From: Candidatus Gastranaerophilales bacterium
Lineage (GTDB): Bacteria; Cyanobacteriota; Vampirovibrionia; Gastranaerophilales; Gastranaerophilaceae
Assembly: GCA_944325525.1 (NCBI GenBank)
Contig: CALVAK010000004.1
Coordinates: 62,001-126,000, forward strand
DNA length: 64,000 nt
Reading direction: 5' to 3'
Every line of letters begins with the position of its first letter. Within the stretch, counting starts at the first letter, position 1. Below are positions 8,828 through 18,589 of the stretch, piece after piece. Below the pieces are notes generated by a model. The model searched no databases, was not told where the DNA came from, and saw only the letters and a list, made by a program, of their open reading frames with translations. The position numbers were made by a program, and so were the translations under genes.

Positions 8828-9672
8828 CAATAATATTAGACGGACGTGCGTGTGCTTTAAAAATAACAGAGAATATAAAAAGACAAACGGAAAAACTTTC
8901 AAAAAAACCTGTGCTTGCTGTTATTCTTGTTGGGAATAATCCTGCAAGCGAAGTTTATGTCAGAAATAAACAAAAAAAAGCTGTTGAACTGGGATTAGAA
9001 TCAATTATTATTCCTTTACCGGAAGATGTTACAGAAGATAGTATCTTAGAACATATTTATATTTTAAATGAAGACAGAAATATAAATGCTATATTAGTAC
9101 AACTTCCTTTACCAGAGCATATTAACAAACAAAAAGTTCTTGAAGCTATTGATCCTGTAAAAGATGTCGACGGATTTACTTCTTACAATTTTGGTCGTCT
9201 TATTTTAGGTTATAATCCTTATGCAATTCCTTGTACACCGAAAGGAATAATAAAACTGTTAGAAGAATACAGAATCAATTTGGAAGGGAAAAAAGCCCTT
9301 GTCATAGGAAGATCAAATATAGTGGGAAAACCACTTGCCCTGCTTCTCCAAAATAAAAATGCCACTGTTACTGTTGCACATAGTAAAACAGACAACATTA
9401 AAGACATAGCTAAAAATTCTGACATAATTGTTTCTGCTATAGGGAAGCCAAATTTTATCACTAAAGATTATATTTCTGAAGGTGCCATTGTTGTTGATGT
9501 CGGAATAAACAGAGTAAACGGTACATTATTTGGTGATGTTGATTTCATAAATACCGCACCATTAACTTCTTATATTACTCCCGTACCTGGCGGCATAGGC
9601 CCTATGACTATTGCTATGCTGATGGAAAATACATTTGAACTATACAAATATCAAAGAAATTTATTCTTATAA
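8824..9672 (+). CDS. folD: Bifunctional methylenetetrahydrofolate dehydrogenase/cyclohydrolase
   Basis: Interconverts 5,10-methylene-, 5,10-methenyl- and 10-formyl-tetrahydrofolate. The 282-residue length is normal. Motifs seen are YVRNKQKKA with the catalytic Lys, QLPLP, PVKDVDGF, PCTPKG, GRSNIVGKP (NADP site) and the near-C-terminal PVPGGIGPMT. It is translationally coupled to the CooC-like ATPase (ATGA overlap). It supplies formyl-THF for Fmt and purine synthesis, or serves one-carbon metabolism. Confidence 0.96.
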   Translation: MTIILDGRACALKITENIKRQTEKLSKKPVLAVILVGNNPASEVYVRNKQKKAVELGLESIIIPLPEDVTEDSILEHIYILNEDRNINAILVQLPLPEHINKQKVLEAIDPVKDVDGFTSYNFGRLILGYNPYAIPCTPKGIIKLLEEYRINLEGKKALVIGRSNIVGKPLALLLQNKNATVTVAHSKTDNIKDIAKNSDIIVSAIGKPNFITKDYISEGAIVVDVGINRVNGTLFGDVDFINTAPLTSYITPVPGGIGPMTIAMLMENTFELYKYQRNLFL

Positions 9673-9852
9673 TTTGTAATATTTTTTAACATGCTAAAAC
9701 GGTGAAAAGGCTTGTTACTCCTGGTCATTTATTTTTAATATACTATTTATACTTAAAAAATATAAGTATATATGTTTAAAAAATCAAAGAAACTGGCATA
9801 TATATAATAGTTATGCGAGATGTTCTCTTTGCAAACAACAGTCAGGAAAGCT

Positions 9853-10125
9853 ATGATTTTAGAATACAAAGTAAATGAGTTGCAAGTTCAGCCTGCTTGG
9901 CTGAAAACACTTTATGATTTGGTTGAAGAACTGAATTGTAAATGCCAGACTTATATTGATGAAACATATAATAGAAGCAGTAAAAATTTTGATAAAATGA
10001 GAACTATCAAAATTTATGGCTCTGATACCATGTTAGGCTGGTTTAAATTAAGAATGGAAAGATACTCACATTTCATCTTTAATTTTAATGAACAGCCGGA
10101 TATCAAGAGCGGTTTTGTGGAATAG
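9853..10125 (+). CDS. Small protein of unknown function
   Basis: A 90-residue protein beginning MILEYKVNELQVQPAWLK. I do not recognise a family. It is soluble, of mixed charge, has a CKC pair near residue 30, and ends without a hydrophobic segment. The ATG at 9853 is chosen because AGGA lies 7 bases upstream; an upstream ATG at 9820 has none. A strong terminator follows at 10160, so this looks like a monocistronic gene. Confidence 0.6.
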   Translation: MILEYKVNELQVQPAWLKTLYDLVEELNCKCQTYIDETYNRSSKNFDKMRTIKIYGSDTMLGWFKLRMERYSHFIFNFNEQPDIKSGFVE

Positions 10126-10159
10126 TTGTAAAAGTTATTGTTCAGTTTAGACATTGAGC

Positions 10160-10183
10160 ACCGGCATTGCCGGTATTTTTTTA
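10160..10183 (+). terminator. Intrinsic terminator after the 90-residue gene
   Basis: ACCGGC (10160-10165), loop ATT and GCCGGT (10169-10174) form a perfect 6-bp GC-rich hairpin followed by a run of Ts. It sits between convergent genes, and its tail overlaps the stop of the minus-strand Cys-rich gene. Confidence 0.85.
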
Positions 10184-10423
10184 TTCACTTATTGCTTCAA
10201 AAGCAATAATATGGTCATCACATATACATACACTTTCTCTATGTTCTTGTTCACGGCAGCCATCTGTAAACACTATATCTACATTCTCAAGACAAACTAT
10301 ATCTTCATCATCGTAATCTTCTACAAGACAACCTGTTGCACAAAATTTTATTGTACAAATTCTTACACTTTTTGTACACTTTTTCTTGAGTAAATTCATT
10401 AACGATTTTTTCTTATTACGCAT
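10181..10423 (-). CDS. Small cysteine-rich protein of unknown function
   Basis: An 80-residue protein with a basic N-terminus (MRNKKKSLMNLLKKK) and seven cysteines, including CTIKFCATGC and CIC near the C-terminus. The acidic middle (EDYDDEDI) contrasts with the basic start. AAAGGA lies about 7 bases upstream of the ATG. I recognise no family. The cysteine spacing could bind metal or form disulfides. An overlapping plus-strand frame is rejected as a shadow. Confidence 0.55.
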   Translation of the reverse strand: MRNKKKSLMNLLKKKCTKSVRICTIKFCATGCLVEDYDDEDIVCLENVDIVFTDGCREQEHRESVCICDDHIIAFEAISE

Positions 10424-10577
10424 ATTTCATCCTTTTTATATATTTTTTACCAATAACAATAATATGAATTATGCAACTGAATTTCATTGTATAGTCAGGC
10501 TAAATTATATTGTTAATGTTTTTGCGGCAAATATAAGTCATAATTTATCAGATAAATTATGAAAATACGGAGGTTAT

Positions 10578-11117
10578 ATGACAAAAACAACTGCTTATTT
10601 AAAAGATTATTTACTTTCAGAAGGAATTTTTTTGATTATTATCGGAATTATTATGATTTATATGCTCCAGAGTACAACAATTATATTCTCTTTATTACTA
10701 AGTACAGGGATTTTTTTTATTGGTATTTACAGAACAATTAATTCAATCGTTACGGCAAAAAATACTTCATCTCCATTTATTTCAATAATGTCAGGACTTT
10801 TGCTAACAGCAGCCGGTTTTTATCTTATGTCACATCCCTTGTTTAATACTTTAATTTTAACAGTTGCCATTGCTTTTTTCTTTGTCGTGGAAAGTATAAA
10901 GTCTTTTTCTATAGCTATTGAAACAAAAGAATTTAAACAAATATTCTGGACAGCTTTATTCTCTGGCATTATTCAATTAATACTTGCCGTTTTGATAATT
11001 TTCAATCTTAATTCTTTTTCTTTTACTCTTTTAGGTTTTTTAATTGGTATTAATTTTGTTTTTTCCGGAATAACCTGTATTTCCTCTTTTCTACAGGCTA
11101 AAGAAAAAACAGTTTAA
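10578..11117 (+). CDS. HdeD/DUF308-like membrane protein
   Basis: 179 residues with about six hydrophobic segments evenly spaced through the chain and very short loops, as in the DUF308/HdeD family of small membrane proteins. Family function is poorly defined (acid resistance in Escherichia coli). GGAGG lies 6 bases upstream of the ATG. It converges on rfbA, with the two stop codons immediately adjacent. Confidence 0.7.
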   Translation: MTKTTAYLKDYLLSEGIFLIIIGIIMIYMLQSTTIIFSLLLSTGIFFIGIYRTINSIVTAKNTSSPFISIMSGLLLTAAGFYLMSHPLFNTLILTVAIAFFFVVESIKSFSIAIETKEFKQIFWTALFSGIIQLILAVLIIFNLNSFSFTLLGFLIGINFVFSGITCISSFLQAKEKTV

Positions 11118-11987
11118 TTATTTTAAATTTCTAAGATACTGATAATAAGGATTATTTTGATATTCTAAAGCAATACTATTTAATTGTTCTTTTGAAATAA
11201 ATCCCATTCTGTATGCAACTTCTTCAAGACAGGCAATTTTGATTCCTTGATTATCTTCTATCGTTTTTATAAATTGCGAAGCTTGAAGAAGTGATTCATG
11301 GGTTCCTGTATCTAACCAGGCAAACCCCCTGCCTAAAGTCTCGACTGTTACTTTTTGTTTTTGTAAATATAAATTATTTAAATCCGTAATTTCGAGTTCT
11401 CCTCTTTGTGAAGGTTTTTGATTTTTTACGTATTCTACAACATTGTTGTCATAGAAGTACAATCCTGTGACAGCAAATCTGGATTTTGGATTTTTTGGCT
11501 TTTCCTCTATTGAAAGAACCTTTTTATTTTTGTCAAACTCAACAACACCAAACCTTTGAGGGTCTTTAACCTGATGTGCAAATAATGTTGCACCACCTTC
11601 TTTTTCTGTTCTTCTTACTGCATTTTTTAAAAGACCCGAAAAAAAAGGACCGTAAAAAATATTATCGCCCAGTATAAGTGCAACATTATCATCTTTAATA
11701 AAATCTCTTCCAAGAATAAAAGCCTGTGCAAGTCCATCCGGACTCGGCTGCTGTGTATATGAAAATTTAATTCCGTATTTAGAACCGTCACCTAGCAGTT
11801 TTTCAAAATTAGGTAAATCCTGAGGTGTTGATATTATTAATATTTCTTTTATTCCGGCAAGCATTAACACAGATATCGGATGATAAATCATTGGTTTATC
11901 ATATATAGGTAAAAGCTGCTTAGAAACTGCAAGAGTTGACGGATATAACCTTGTACCGGATCCGCCTGCTAATACTATTCCTTTCAT
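11118..11987 (-). CDS. rfbA: Glucose-1-phosphate thymidylyltransferase
   Basis: Makes dTDP-glucose, the first step to dTDP-L-rhamnose. Family signatures are [14 protein letters not shown] (nucleotide binding), [21 protein letters not shown] (metal Asp) and [10 protein letters not shown]. About 289 residues, as expected. I take the ATG at 11987, with GAGGTG just upstream, over a GTG two codons earlier. Its ATG overlaps the rfbD stop (ATGA). Last gene of the rfbC-B-D-A operon. Confidence 0.96.
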   Translation of the reverse strand: MKGIVLAGGSGTRLYPSTLAVSKQLLPIYDKPMIYHPISVLMLAGIKEILIISTPQDLPNFEKLLGDGSKYGIKFSYTQQPSPDGLAQAFILGRDFIKDDNVALILGDNIFYGPFFSGLLKNAVRRTEKEGGATLFAHQVKDPQRFGVVEFDKNKKVLSIEEKPKNPKSRFAVTGLYFYDNNVVEYVKNQKPSQRGELEITDLNNLYLQKQKVTVETLGRGFAWLDTGTHESLLQASQFIKTIEDNQGIKIACLEEVAYRMGFISKEQLNSIALEYQNNPYYQYLRNLK

Positions 11988-12805
11988 TCGCACCTCAATT
12001 CTATGTAATCCCTTAGTGCCAATTCCCAGGGACGTAATATGTTTTTATTTTCCATTATACTGTTCATCGGTCTTTTTGCTGGACGGGGAAAATCTTTTGT
12101 TGTGCACGGTTTTATATTTACCTTTTTTCCGCACAGTTTAAAGATTTCACAGGCAAACCCATACCAGCTTGTTTGTCCGCTGCCGCATACATGATATATA
12201 CCATATGGACTTTTTTCCTTTAGTATTTTTACTATACCGTTTGCTAAATCTACAGTCCAGGTAGGACAACCTCTTTGGTCGTCAACCACTTTTATTTCTT
12301 CTTTGTCAGCTAATGAAATCATTGTTTCAACAAAGTTCTTCCCATGATGTCCATATAACCAGCTTGTTCTTACTATATAATATTTTTCATTTTCAAGGAT
12401 TGCCAATTCTCCTTTATATTTTGAATCACCATATACATTAATCGGGTTTTGTTTATCCTCCGGAAGATATTTACCGTTCTTAGTTCCATCAAATACATAA
12501 TCAGTAGAAATATACAATATAGGAATATCTTTATCTTTGCATATTGCTGCAAGATTTTGTGTCCCTTCGGCATTTGTTTTATATGCCAGTTCACGTTCTT
12601 CTTCAGCTTTATCAACATTTGTATATGCACCTAAATGCATTATGAAATCTGGCTTTGTCTCTTCTATTCTTGTAATAACTTGATTCTTATCAGTAAAATC
12701 CATATCGGATATTGTAGTTTCCTCTACAATATATCCTTCATCTTCAAGTATAGGACATAAATCTTGACCAAGCATTCCGTTTGAACCGGTAACTAAAATT
12801 TTCAT
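11984..12805 (-). CDS. rfbD: dTDP-4-dehydrorhamnose reductase
   Basis: NADPH-dependent reductase of the SDR superfamily performing the last step of dTDP-L-rhamnose synthesis. The Rossmann motif [10 protein letters not shown] follows the start, with STDYVFDG and YGDSKYKGE (Tyr and Lys of the catalytic site) further on. About 273 residues. The ATG at 12805 is used because it begins MKILVTG and overlaps the rfbB stop by one base (TAATG); the longer frame would add an unlikely N-terminal extension. Confidence 0.95.
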   Translation of the reverse strand: MKILVTGSNGMLGQDLCPILEDEGYIVEETTISDMDFTDKNQVITRIEETKPDFIMHLGAYTNVDKAEEERELAYKTNAEGTQNLAAICKDKDIPILYISTDYVFDGTKNGKYLPEDKQNPINVYGDSKYKGELAILENEKYYIVRTSWLYGHHGKNFVETMISLADKEEIKVVDDQRGCPTWTVDLANGIVKILKEKSPYGIYHVCGSGQTSWYGFACEIFKLCGKKVNIKPCTTKDFPRPAKRPMNSIMENKNILRPWELALRDYIELRCE

Positions 12806-13785
12806 TATATTACTCCGGCTTTTTTCTCTTCTATTCGTTTTATCCACTCTTGATTTTTAAGATACCAGTTTATAGTTAAATTTATACCTTCTTCAAAAGT
12901 AACAGAAGGCTCCCAACCAAGTTCAGACTGTATTTTATCATTACTGATTGCATACCTTCTGTCATGTCCGAGTCTGTCTTTTACATATTCAATAGAGCTT
13001 TCATCTTTACCCATTGCTGATAAAATCAATTTTGTAATTTCAATATTAGTTTTTTCATTATGTCCGCCGATATTGTATACCTCACCTTCCCTGCCAGAAT
13101 GAAGTACTGTATCTATTGCACTGCAATGATCATAAACATAAAGCCAATCACGTACATTCAAACCATCACCATATACCGGAACTTTTTCACCCCTTAACAA
13201 TTTTGATATAAAAAACGGAATCAATTTTTCAGGATATTGATATGGTCCATAATTATTAGAACATCTTGTTATTAATACAGGGAGTTTGTATGTTTCAAAA
13301 TAAGCACGTACAAGTAAATCAGCACCTGCCTTTGATGCAGAATAAGGGCTGTTTGGAGAAAGAGGTGTCGTTTCATAAAAATAACCGGTTTTCCCAAGTG
13401 AACCGTACACTTCATCGGTAGATACCTGTAAATATCTTTGTATATGTGACTCTTTCGCTGCCTGAAGCAGGTTTAGTGTGCCTGCGATATTTGTTTCTAT
13501 AAATATTTCAGGACCGGTTATAGAACGGTCAACATGACTTTCAGCCGCAAAATTTACTATACAGTCAACATCACTTGCTAAGTCCGGAACAAGTTTTTTA
13601 TTACAAATGTTACCGTGTATAAATGTATAGTGTTTATTATCTTTTACATCGTCGAGATTTTCGATATTTCCTGCATAAGTAAGTGCATCCAAATTAATTA
13701 TTTTATAATCAGGATACTTATTTAACATATATCTTATAAAACAACTGCCTATAAATCCTGCTCCGCCGGTAACTAATATTTTCAT
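12805..13785 (-). CDS. rfbB: dTDP-glucose 4,6-dehydratase
   Basis: Converts dTDP-glucose to dTDP-4-keto-6-deoxyglucose. It has GGAGFIGSCF (NAD binding), STDEVYGS (Thr-Asp-Glu catalytic trio) and YSASKAGAD (Tyr/Lys pair), and the usual length of 326 residues from the ATG at 13785. AGAGGA lies 6-7 bases upstream. Ten bases separate it from the rfbC stop. Confidence 0.96.
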   Translation of the reverse strand: MKILVTGGAGFIGSCFIRYMLNKYPDYKIINLDALTYAGNIENLDDVKDNKHYTFIHGNICNKKLVPDLASDVDCIVNFAAESHVDRSITGPEIFIETNIAGTLNLLQAAKESHIQRYLQVSTDEVYGSLGKTGYFYETTPLSPNSPYSASKAGADLLVRAYFETYKLPVLITRCSNNYGPYQYPEKLIPFFISKLLRGEKVPVYGDGLNVRDWLYVYDHCSAIDTVLHSGREGEVYNIGGHNEKTNIEITKLILSAMGKDESSIEYVKDRLGHDRRYAISNDKIQSELGWEPSVTFEEGINLTINWYLKNQEWIKRIEEKKAGVI

Positions 13786-13795
13786 TTTGTTTCCT

Positions 13796-14335
13796 CTATA
13801 TTTCCTTAAGCCTTGGTTGAATTTTATCCTTTTCACTTAAAACCGGTTCATAATCAATTCCCCAGCTTATATTTATATCAGGATCATTCCACAATAATCC
13901 TCTTTCGTGTTCTTTTGAATATTCGTTCGATACTTTATATGTAATTTCTGCAATATCACTCAACACTAAAAAACCGTGGGCAAAACCTTCAGGTATATAC
14001 AGTATATGCTTATTCTCTTCACTTAGAATCTCACCGACCCATTGACCGAAAGAAGGAGATTCTTTTCTTATATCAACAGCAACATCAAAAATTGAACCTT
14101 TTATACACTGTATAAGTTTTGCCTGCCCTTTTGGAGCTGTCTGGTAATGCAGTCCTCTTAACACTCCTTTTGTAGATTTTGAATGATTGTCCTGATTAAA
14201 CTCAACCTCTATTCCGTTCTTAATAAATTCAGAACGTTTATAACTCTCGGTAAAAAAACCTCTTTCGTCATAAAAAACCTTAGGTACAATTAATATAATA
14301 TCCGGTATATTTGTTTGTTTAAATTCAAATGGCAT
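13796..14335 (-). CDS. rfbC: dTDP-4-dehydrorhamnose 3,5-epimerase
   Basis: Cupin-fold epimerase of the rhamnose pathway. DERGFFTESY, LRGLHYQ (catalytic His) and YIPEGFAHGF are seen in a 179-residue protein of normal length. AAGGA precedes the ATG. First gene of the rfb operon; rhamnose should feed a surface polymer started by the WecA/TagO-like enzyme or the glycan genes of the central region. Confidence 0.96.
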   Translation of the reverse strand: MPFEFKQTNIPDIILIVPKVFYDERGFFTESYKRSEFIKNGIEVEFNQDNHSKSTKGVLRGLHYQTAPKGQAKLIQCIKGSIFDVAVDIRKESPSFGQWVGEILSEENKHILYIPEGFAHGFLVLSDIAEITYKVSNEYSKEHERGLLWNDPDINISWGIDYEPVLSEKDKIQPRLKEI

Positions 14336-14388
14336 AATTCATCCTTTTTTGATTATTATACCAGAAAATAGCTTTTTGTCGTGTTATT

Positions 14389-15165
14389 TTATTTAATTTC
14401 CAGCAGTAAATTAGTAAATTCTATATCATCATAATCAACAGAAGTTGTTTTATATAAATTTTTACCTGTTTTTATTGTAATATTAAGGATTTCACTTCCT
14501 CTTAAAATAGCCTTCGGAATGTTAATTCGTTGATTATCTCCGTTTATTTTAATTTCAGCAATTTTATTTCCGTTACAAAAAATTTCAGGGGGACTTGAAT
14601 AAGATGTTCTTACTCCGGATTGTCCTAGTCTTTGAGCGTGCAGTGTATCTATTCCTATAATCGAACCTATCTTTAAAATAATATTTTCGGTCTCTTTTAA
14701 AGGTCTTAAAGAAAAGTCTTTTGAATAAAAAGCACCTGAACTTCTTATACTAAAATCTCCTGCATGAGCAGAGTTTTCAGAAAAAGAATTGTCACCGAGA
14801 TGAATCATATCTGTTTCCAAAATAATATCCTGAGGAGTTGTTTTTTCTATTCCTATAACAATCGGACTGCTGCTTTGAGCTTTTAATGTAACAGATTCTG
14901 GCTTATAGCCTGATTTTTCTATTGACATAATTGTAGGTGAATTTATTTTTGTACCTAAAATAAAAGTTCCGTTTTCATCTGTTTCCGTTGTATAATTCTT
15001 TGCTGGAATTTTAATTTTTGCACCTTCTACCGGTTTATTGTTTAAAACATCATAAATCCTATGTGTATTTGCGGTTGTTTCTTTCTTTATTTCCCCTGTT
15101 ATCGTTCTGGTAAATGCAGGTAAACCTAAGATTAATATTAAAATAATAATTATTATTTTTTTCAT
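14389..15165 (-). CDS. Secreted protein with a carboxypeptidase-regulatory-like domain
   Basis: About 258 residues from the ATG at 15165. A Sec signal peptide (MKKIIIIILILILGLPAF) is followed by a beta-sandwich like the CarboxypepD_reg fold (PVEGAKIKI...TETDENGTFILG, residues about 45-95). A second beta-rich half contains HLGDNSFSENSAHAGDFSIR and may be a galactose-binding-like jelly roll. The start is set by AAGGG three bases before the ATG and by the signal peptide. Same strand as, and 53 bases upstream of, rfbC. Probably a cell-surface or periplasmic carbohydrate-interacting protein; the exact role is unknown. Confidence 0.65.
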   Translation of the reverse strand: MKKIIIIILILILGLPAFTRTITGEIKKETTANTHRIYDVLNNKPVEGAKIKIPAKNYTTETDENGTFILGTKINSPTIMSIEKSGYKPESVTLKAQSSSPIVIGIEKTTPQDIILETDMIHLGDNSFSENSAHAGDFSIRSSGAFYSKDFSLRPLKETENIILKIGSIIGIDTLHAQRLGQSGVRTSYSSPPEIFCNGNKIAEIKINGDNQRINIPKAILRGSEILNITIKTGKNLYKTTSVDYDDIEFTNLLLEIK

Positions 15166-15186
15166 TTTCCCTTGAATCCTCTTTTT

Positions 15187-15249
15187 CAATTTAAGAAAAA
15201 TCCACGTTTTTTTAAACGGCACATAGGATACACCAGGTTTCTTAAATTG
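15187..15249. repeat. 11-bp inverted repeat in the divergent region
   Basis: CAATTTAAGAA (15187-15197) is matched by its exact complement TTCTTAAATTG (15239-15249), 41 bases apart. It lies upstream of the secreted-protein gene and of the flavoprotein gene, so it could be a regulator site or RNA hairpin. In DNA this AT-rich, chance is not excluded. Confidence 0.35.
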
Positions 15250-15401
15250 ACTTTTATTACTTATTGAGTTTAAATAAAAATTACGTTTTTAAATTTCTTA
15301 AGAACTTCTATACTTTTTTATGTGCACTGAATATCGAAGAGAAAATATAAAATACCTTTTGAAATATCTAAAATAGAAATTACAGAAAGGAGCAGATAAT
15401 T

Positions 15402-15980
15402 ATGAAAGTCATTGCAATTAATGCAAGTCCAAGACAGGGCGGAAATACAGAACTAATGCTTAAAAAAGTTTTGGAAACAGTGGAAAAACACGGATTTGAA
15501 ACAAAACTCATACAAATAGGCGGTAAAAACATTCATGGTTGCCGAGGCTGCTGGGCATGCCAAAAATTAAAAAACAGAAAATGTGCTTATAATGATGATA
15601 TATTAAATGATATTCTTGAAGACGTTTTTTCTGCAGATGCAATTGTTCTTGGCACTCCATCGTATTTCTCGGATATGACAGCAGAATTAAAAGCTTTTAT
15701 TGACAGAGCAGGAGTAATTGCTTTAGCAAACGGCAAATTATTTAAACACAAAATTGCGGCAGGAGTTGTTGCTCAAAGAAGAGGCGGCGGTACTTCAATA
15801 CAGGCATCTTTACATCACATGTTCTTAATGTCAGAAATGATTATTCCCGGTTCTACATACTGGAACTTGGGTTTTGGAAGAGACAAGGGAGAAGTAATTA
15901 ATGATAAAGAAGCAATGGAGAACATGCAAAACTTAGGCGAAAATATATGCTGGCTTCTTGAAAAGATAAATAAACAATAA
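15402..15980 (+). CDS. Iron-sulfur flavoprotein (NADPH-dependent FMN reductase family)
   Basis: A 192-residue flavodoxin-fold protein. SPRQGGNTE (residues 9-17) is the FMN phosphate loop. GCRGCWACQKLKNRKC gives the compact CX2CX2CX7C pattern that binds a [4Fe-4S] cluster in Isf-type flavoproteins of anaerobes. GTPSYFSDMTAELKAFIDR forms the second FMN-contact loop. AAAGGAG precedes the ATG. Such proteins handle low-potential electrons and may reduce O2 or peroxide. A terminator shared with the convergent gene follows immediately. Confidence 0.85.
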   Translation: MKVIAINASPRQGGNTELMLKKVLETVEKHGFETKLIQIGGKNIHGCRGCWACQKLKNRKCAYNDDILNDILEDVFSADAIVLGTPSYFSDMTAELKAFIDRAGVIALANGKLFKHKIAAGVVAQRRGGGTSIQASLHHMFLMSEMIIPGSTYWNLGFGRDKGEVINDKEAMENMQNLGENICWLLEKINKQ

Positions 15981-16003
15981 AAAACGGCTTATCGCCGTTT
16001 TTT
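15979..16003. terminator. Bidirectional terminator between convergent genes
   Basis: AAAAAACGGC, a TTATC loop and GCCGTTTTTT form a symmetric hairpin with A/T tracts on both sides, able to end transcription from either direction. It lies across the stop codons of the flavoprotein (plus) and the EF-hand protein (minus). Confidence 0.9.
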
Positions 16004-18437
16004 ATTCAAGTAAAGCTCTTAACATTACAGCAACACCCAATTGCTGATCTACTGCATTAGGATCAAATTGTCCGTCAGCCACATATTTACCTTTTGAATA
16101 ATTGTCTGTTCCCGCCCATACATATGGCGACGGAAGCCCTTTATTCCTGTATCCTAACCCATTGTACCTTTCTGCATATTCATAATAAGTATCAAGATTT
16201 CCTTCTTCTATATTAGCGATATTACCGCCATAATTTGTTACAGCATCAATTGCAGCTTCAGTCCAATCTTCAAAATATACACCTTTTGGCACTATAGTTG
16301 TAACTGTTCCAAGCTTTTGCCCGTTATGTAAGTATGTATCAAAATTCCCGCCGCTTTCTCTCCAGTGTATTGCAGCAATAAGTTCAGCGGGCATACCTGT
16401 TGCTTCTTCTACTTCTTCATATTTTTCTTTGTTTTCTTCCCAGTTTGATTTAAATTTCTCAAGTGCACTTTTTTGAGAATCTGATAAGTTTAATTCAAAA
16501 TCAAAATCATATTCGCTAACAGAGTACTCTTTCTTCGTTTCTTCAGCTTTTTTCTCATTTATTTTTTCATTAATTTGTTCAAGAGTAGGTTCTGTTGATT
16601 TAACTTCTTCAAGATTTTGACGTGCAGCGGCAGCCTGCTCTTCTTTAACAGTATTTACATTTTCTTTTGCTTCGTTAAAATTATCCATTGCTTCTTGCAG
16701 CTGCTGTTTTACTTCTTCAGAACAGAAATTCATCACCTGTGTTTTTATCTTTTCTTCAATTTCTGATCTTTTCTCTTCAAGCTCATTAAGCTCTTCTTCT
16801 GCAGTTTTTAATGTTTCATTTTTTAATGTATTTAATCCGTCTTTCAGTTCATTCAGTTTTTCTTTGTCATTATTTAATTTAGTTTCAGCTTCTGCAATTT
16901 CAGCATTTAATTGTGAAATCTTAGCATTAATCTCTGCCTGAACAGTTTCATCATCAGAAGTTTGTCCTTTTAGAGCGGATAAAGAAGATTTGAGTGCTGC
17001 TAAATTTGATTCATCCGCTGACACCACAGCTTCCTGATCCGATACCGCACTTTCTTGATCCGTAATTTGCATATTAATATCATTGATTTCATTTTCTTTT
17101 GCACTTATTGCATCGAGATTTTCTTCTCTTTGTTTATCTAAATCTTTTTCTAAATCTTCATTTTCTTCTAATGCTTCTTCAAAAGCTTTCTCAAATACTT
17201 CATCATAAGTTTCTTCCGCAGCCTCATATTCTTCTTGAGCAGCTTTTACAGCTTCATTATCACCAGAATATACTTCTTTTACACCTTCTTCTGCCTCTTT
17301 TATATCAGCCTCTTTTGTGGTTTTTTCAGATTGAAGTTCTTCAAGTGTCATATTATCTATAGTTTTTTCACTAACTGCATTAGAATTTGAGAAAGAATTA
17401 GCACTAGCGGTTGTTCCTCTCGGTGAAGATACACCACTTACTCCCGATGTCGACGGAGAAACAGTTTGTGTTCCTTGAGGATTTGATTCAGCTTCTGCCG
17501 CTTGAGCTCTTTCTTGCATTTCTTCTTCTACTTCAATATCAATTTCTTCGGACTTTTCTTCTAAATCCGTATCATAAGAAAAACTTCCTTCCATTATTTC
17601 ATCAAAAGCACGCTTGATATCAGCTTCGGTTAACTCATCACCATCATCACTGTACCCTTTTATAAATTCTTCAAATTTAGCTTTTTCTGCATCATTAAGC
17701 TCACCGTCACCATCAAGATCTAATGTCTTGATTACAGTTTTATTGGCATATACTTTATCAAGCAATCTGTTTATTACATTATTGCCACTTTCAGTACTAA
17801 CCGCCGGAATTTCAAATGTGCCATTTTGTATTGACTGCACAGCTTGAGCCAAATCATCATATGTTATATTCCCGTTATTTTCCGGATTTGCTATTCCTGA
17901 TAAAAACGCATTTATTTCTTCTTCGTTCAACTCTCCGTTTTGATCAACATCTAGAGTATTTATTACTTTTTCATTTGAAAAGATATCATTTAAAGCACTG
18001 GTCATCATAGAATTTTCATCAACATCTTCACCAGTTTCAGCTCCATCAACTGTTGTTCCGGCAGATTGTTCCACCTGTGTAGCATCATTACCGGTCTGAA
18101 CAGTCCCTGCTCCTTCTCCTCCTTCAACAGGTGCAGGTATAGTCCCCACAGGAGTGTTATTTTGCTCCGGTTTGTCATCTTCTTTTTCAAAAGAATCAGA
18201 ATTTTCATCTTTATTTTCAACAAGCTTACCGTTTACAATGTCCATTGACATAATTTCATTTATACTTTTTGAAAATATAGAAACATCAGCACCGACTTCT
18301 TGCACAAGATAATCCTTAAATTCATCACTGTACAAAAATATACTTATTTCTGTGTTCTCGATAGGCTTTTCATTTACATCTTTTGATTTTTCTTCAAGAT
18401 AATTTAAAAAACCGATTTTTATTGATTCAAAATTCAT
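16002..18437 (-). CDS. Large EF-hand, coiled-coil and lysozyme-like protein
   Basis: 811 residues in four parts. An N-terminal region leads into a low-complexity linker. Two EF-hand pairs follow, with canonical loops DVDQNGELNEEE (about 163-174) and DLDGDGELNDAE (about 241-252), each followed by a looser partner. Next comes a long Glu/Lys/Ala-rich coiled coil (about 355-625). The C-terminal domain (about 680-811) has GMPAELIAAIHWRESGGNF and YNGLGY..SPYVWAG, reminiscent of phage-type peptidoglycan hydrolases; the Glu in WRES is the likely acid. No signal peptide is seen. I infer a calcium-responsive wall-active or effector protein. AAGGAA precedes the ATG. Divergent from perR. Confidence 0.7.
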   Translation of the reverse strand: MNFESIKIGFLNYLEEKSKDVNEKPIENTEISIFLYSDEFKDYLVQEVGADVSIFSKSINEIMSMDIVNGKLVENKDENSDSFEKEDDKPEQNNTPVGTIPAPVEGGEGAGTVQTGNDATQVEQSAGTTVDGAETGEDVDENSMMTSALNDIFSNEKVINTLDVDQNGELNEEEINAFLSGIANPENNGNITYDDLAQAVQSIQNGTFEIPAVSTESGNNVINRLLDKVYANKTVIKTLDLDGDGELNDAEKAKFEEFIKGYSDDGDELTEADIKRAFDEIMEGSFSYDTDLEEKSEEIDIEVEEEMQERAQAAEAESNPQGTQTVSPSTSGVSGVSSPRGTTASANSFSNSNAVSEKTIDNMTLEELQSEKTTKEADIKEAEEGVKEVYSGDNEAVKAAQEEYEAAEETYDEVFEKAFEEALEENEDLEKDLDKQREENLDAISAKENEINDINMQITDQESAVSDQEAVVSADESNLAALKSSLSALKGQTSDDETVQAEINAKISQLNAEIAEAETKLNNDKEKLNELKDGLNTLKNETLKTAEEELNELEEKRSEIEEKIKTQVMNFCSEEVKQQLQEAMDNFNEAKENVNTVKEEQAAAARQNLEEVKSTEPTLEQINEKINEKKAEETKKEYSVSEYDFDFELNLSDSQKSALEKFKSNWEENKEKYEEVEEATGMPAELIAAIHWRESGGNFDTYLHNGQKLGTVTTIVPKGVYFEDWTEAAIDAVTNYGGNIANIEEGNLDTYYEYAERYNGLGYRNKGLPSPYVWAGTDNYSKGKYVADGQFDPNAVDQQLGVAVMLRALLE

Positions 18438-18589
18438 ACCTACTTTCCTTTTTTTAACTATATCGTCATTTTTTATATAGTTCTTTAATTTATGTTACAT
18501 TTTTTAATATTTTTTTAATTATCATGACTTTTTGGTAAATTTAATTCATAATATCAAATAGCAACAAAATGATAATAGGTATCAATTAT
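18438..18589. promoter_or_regulatory. Divergent promoter region of the EF-hand gene and perR
   Basis: 152 AT-rich bases between outward-facing genes. A possible -10 (CATAAT near 18549) faces perR. A PerR box (TTATAATNATTATAA-like) was looked for, and only a poor match around 18540-18555 exists, so autoregulation is only a suggestion. Confidence 0.35.

Noticed and set aside
10154-10393. 79-codon plus-strand frame opposite the Cys-rich small gene
   Set aside because: Begins within the terminator region and lacks a ribosome site, while the minus-strand frame has AAAGGA at proper distance.
18520-18589. PerR box upstream of perR
   Set aside because: Only a poor partial match to the TTATAATNATTATAA consensus; in this AT-rich DNA it is not distinguishable from background.
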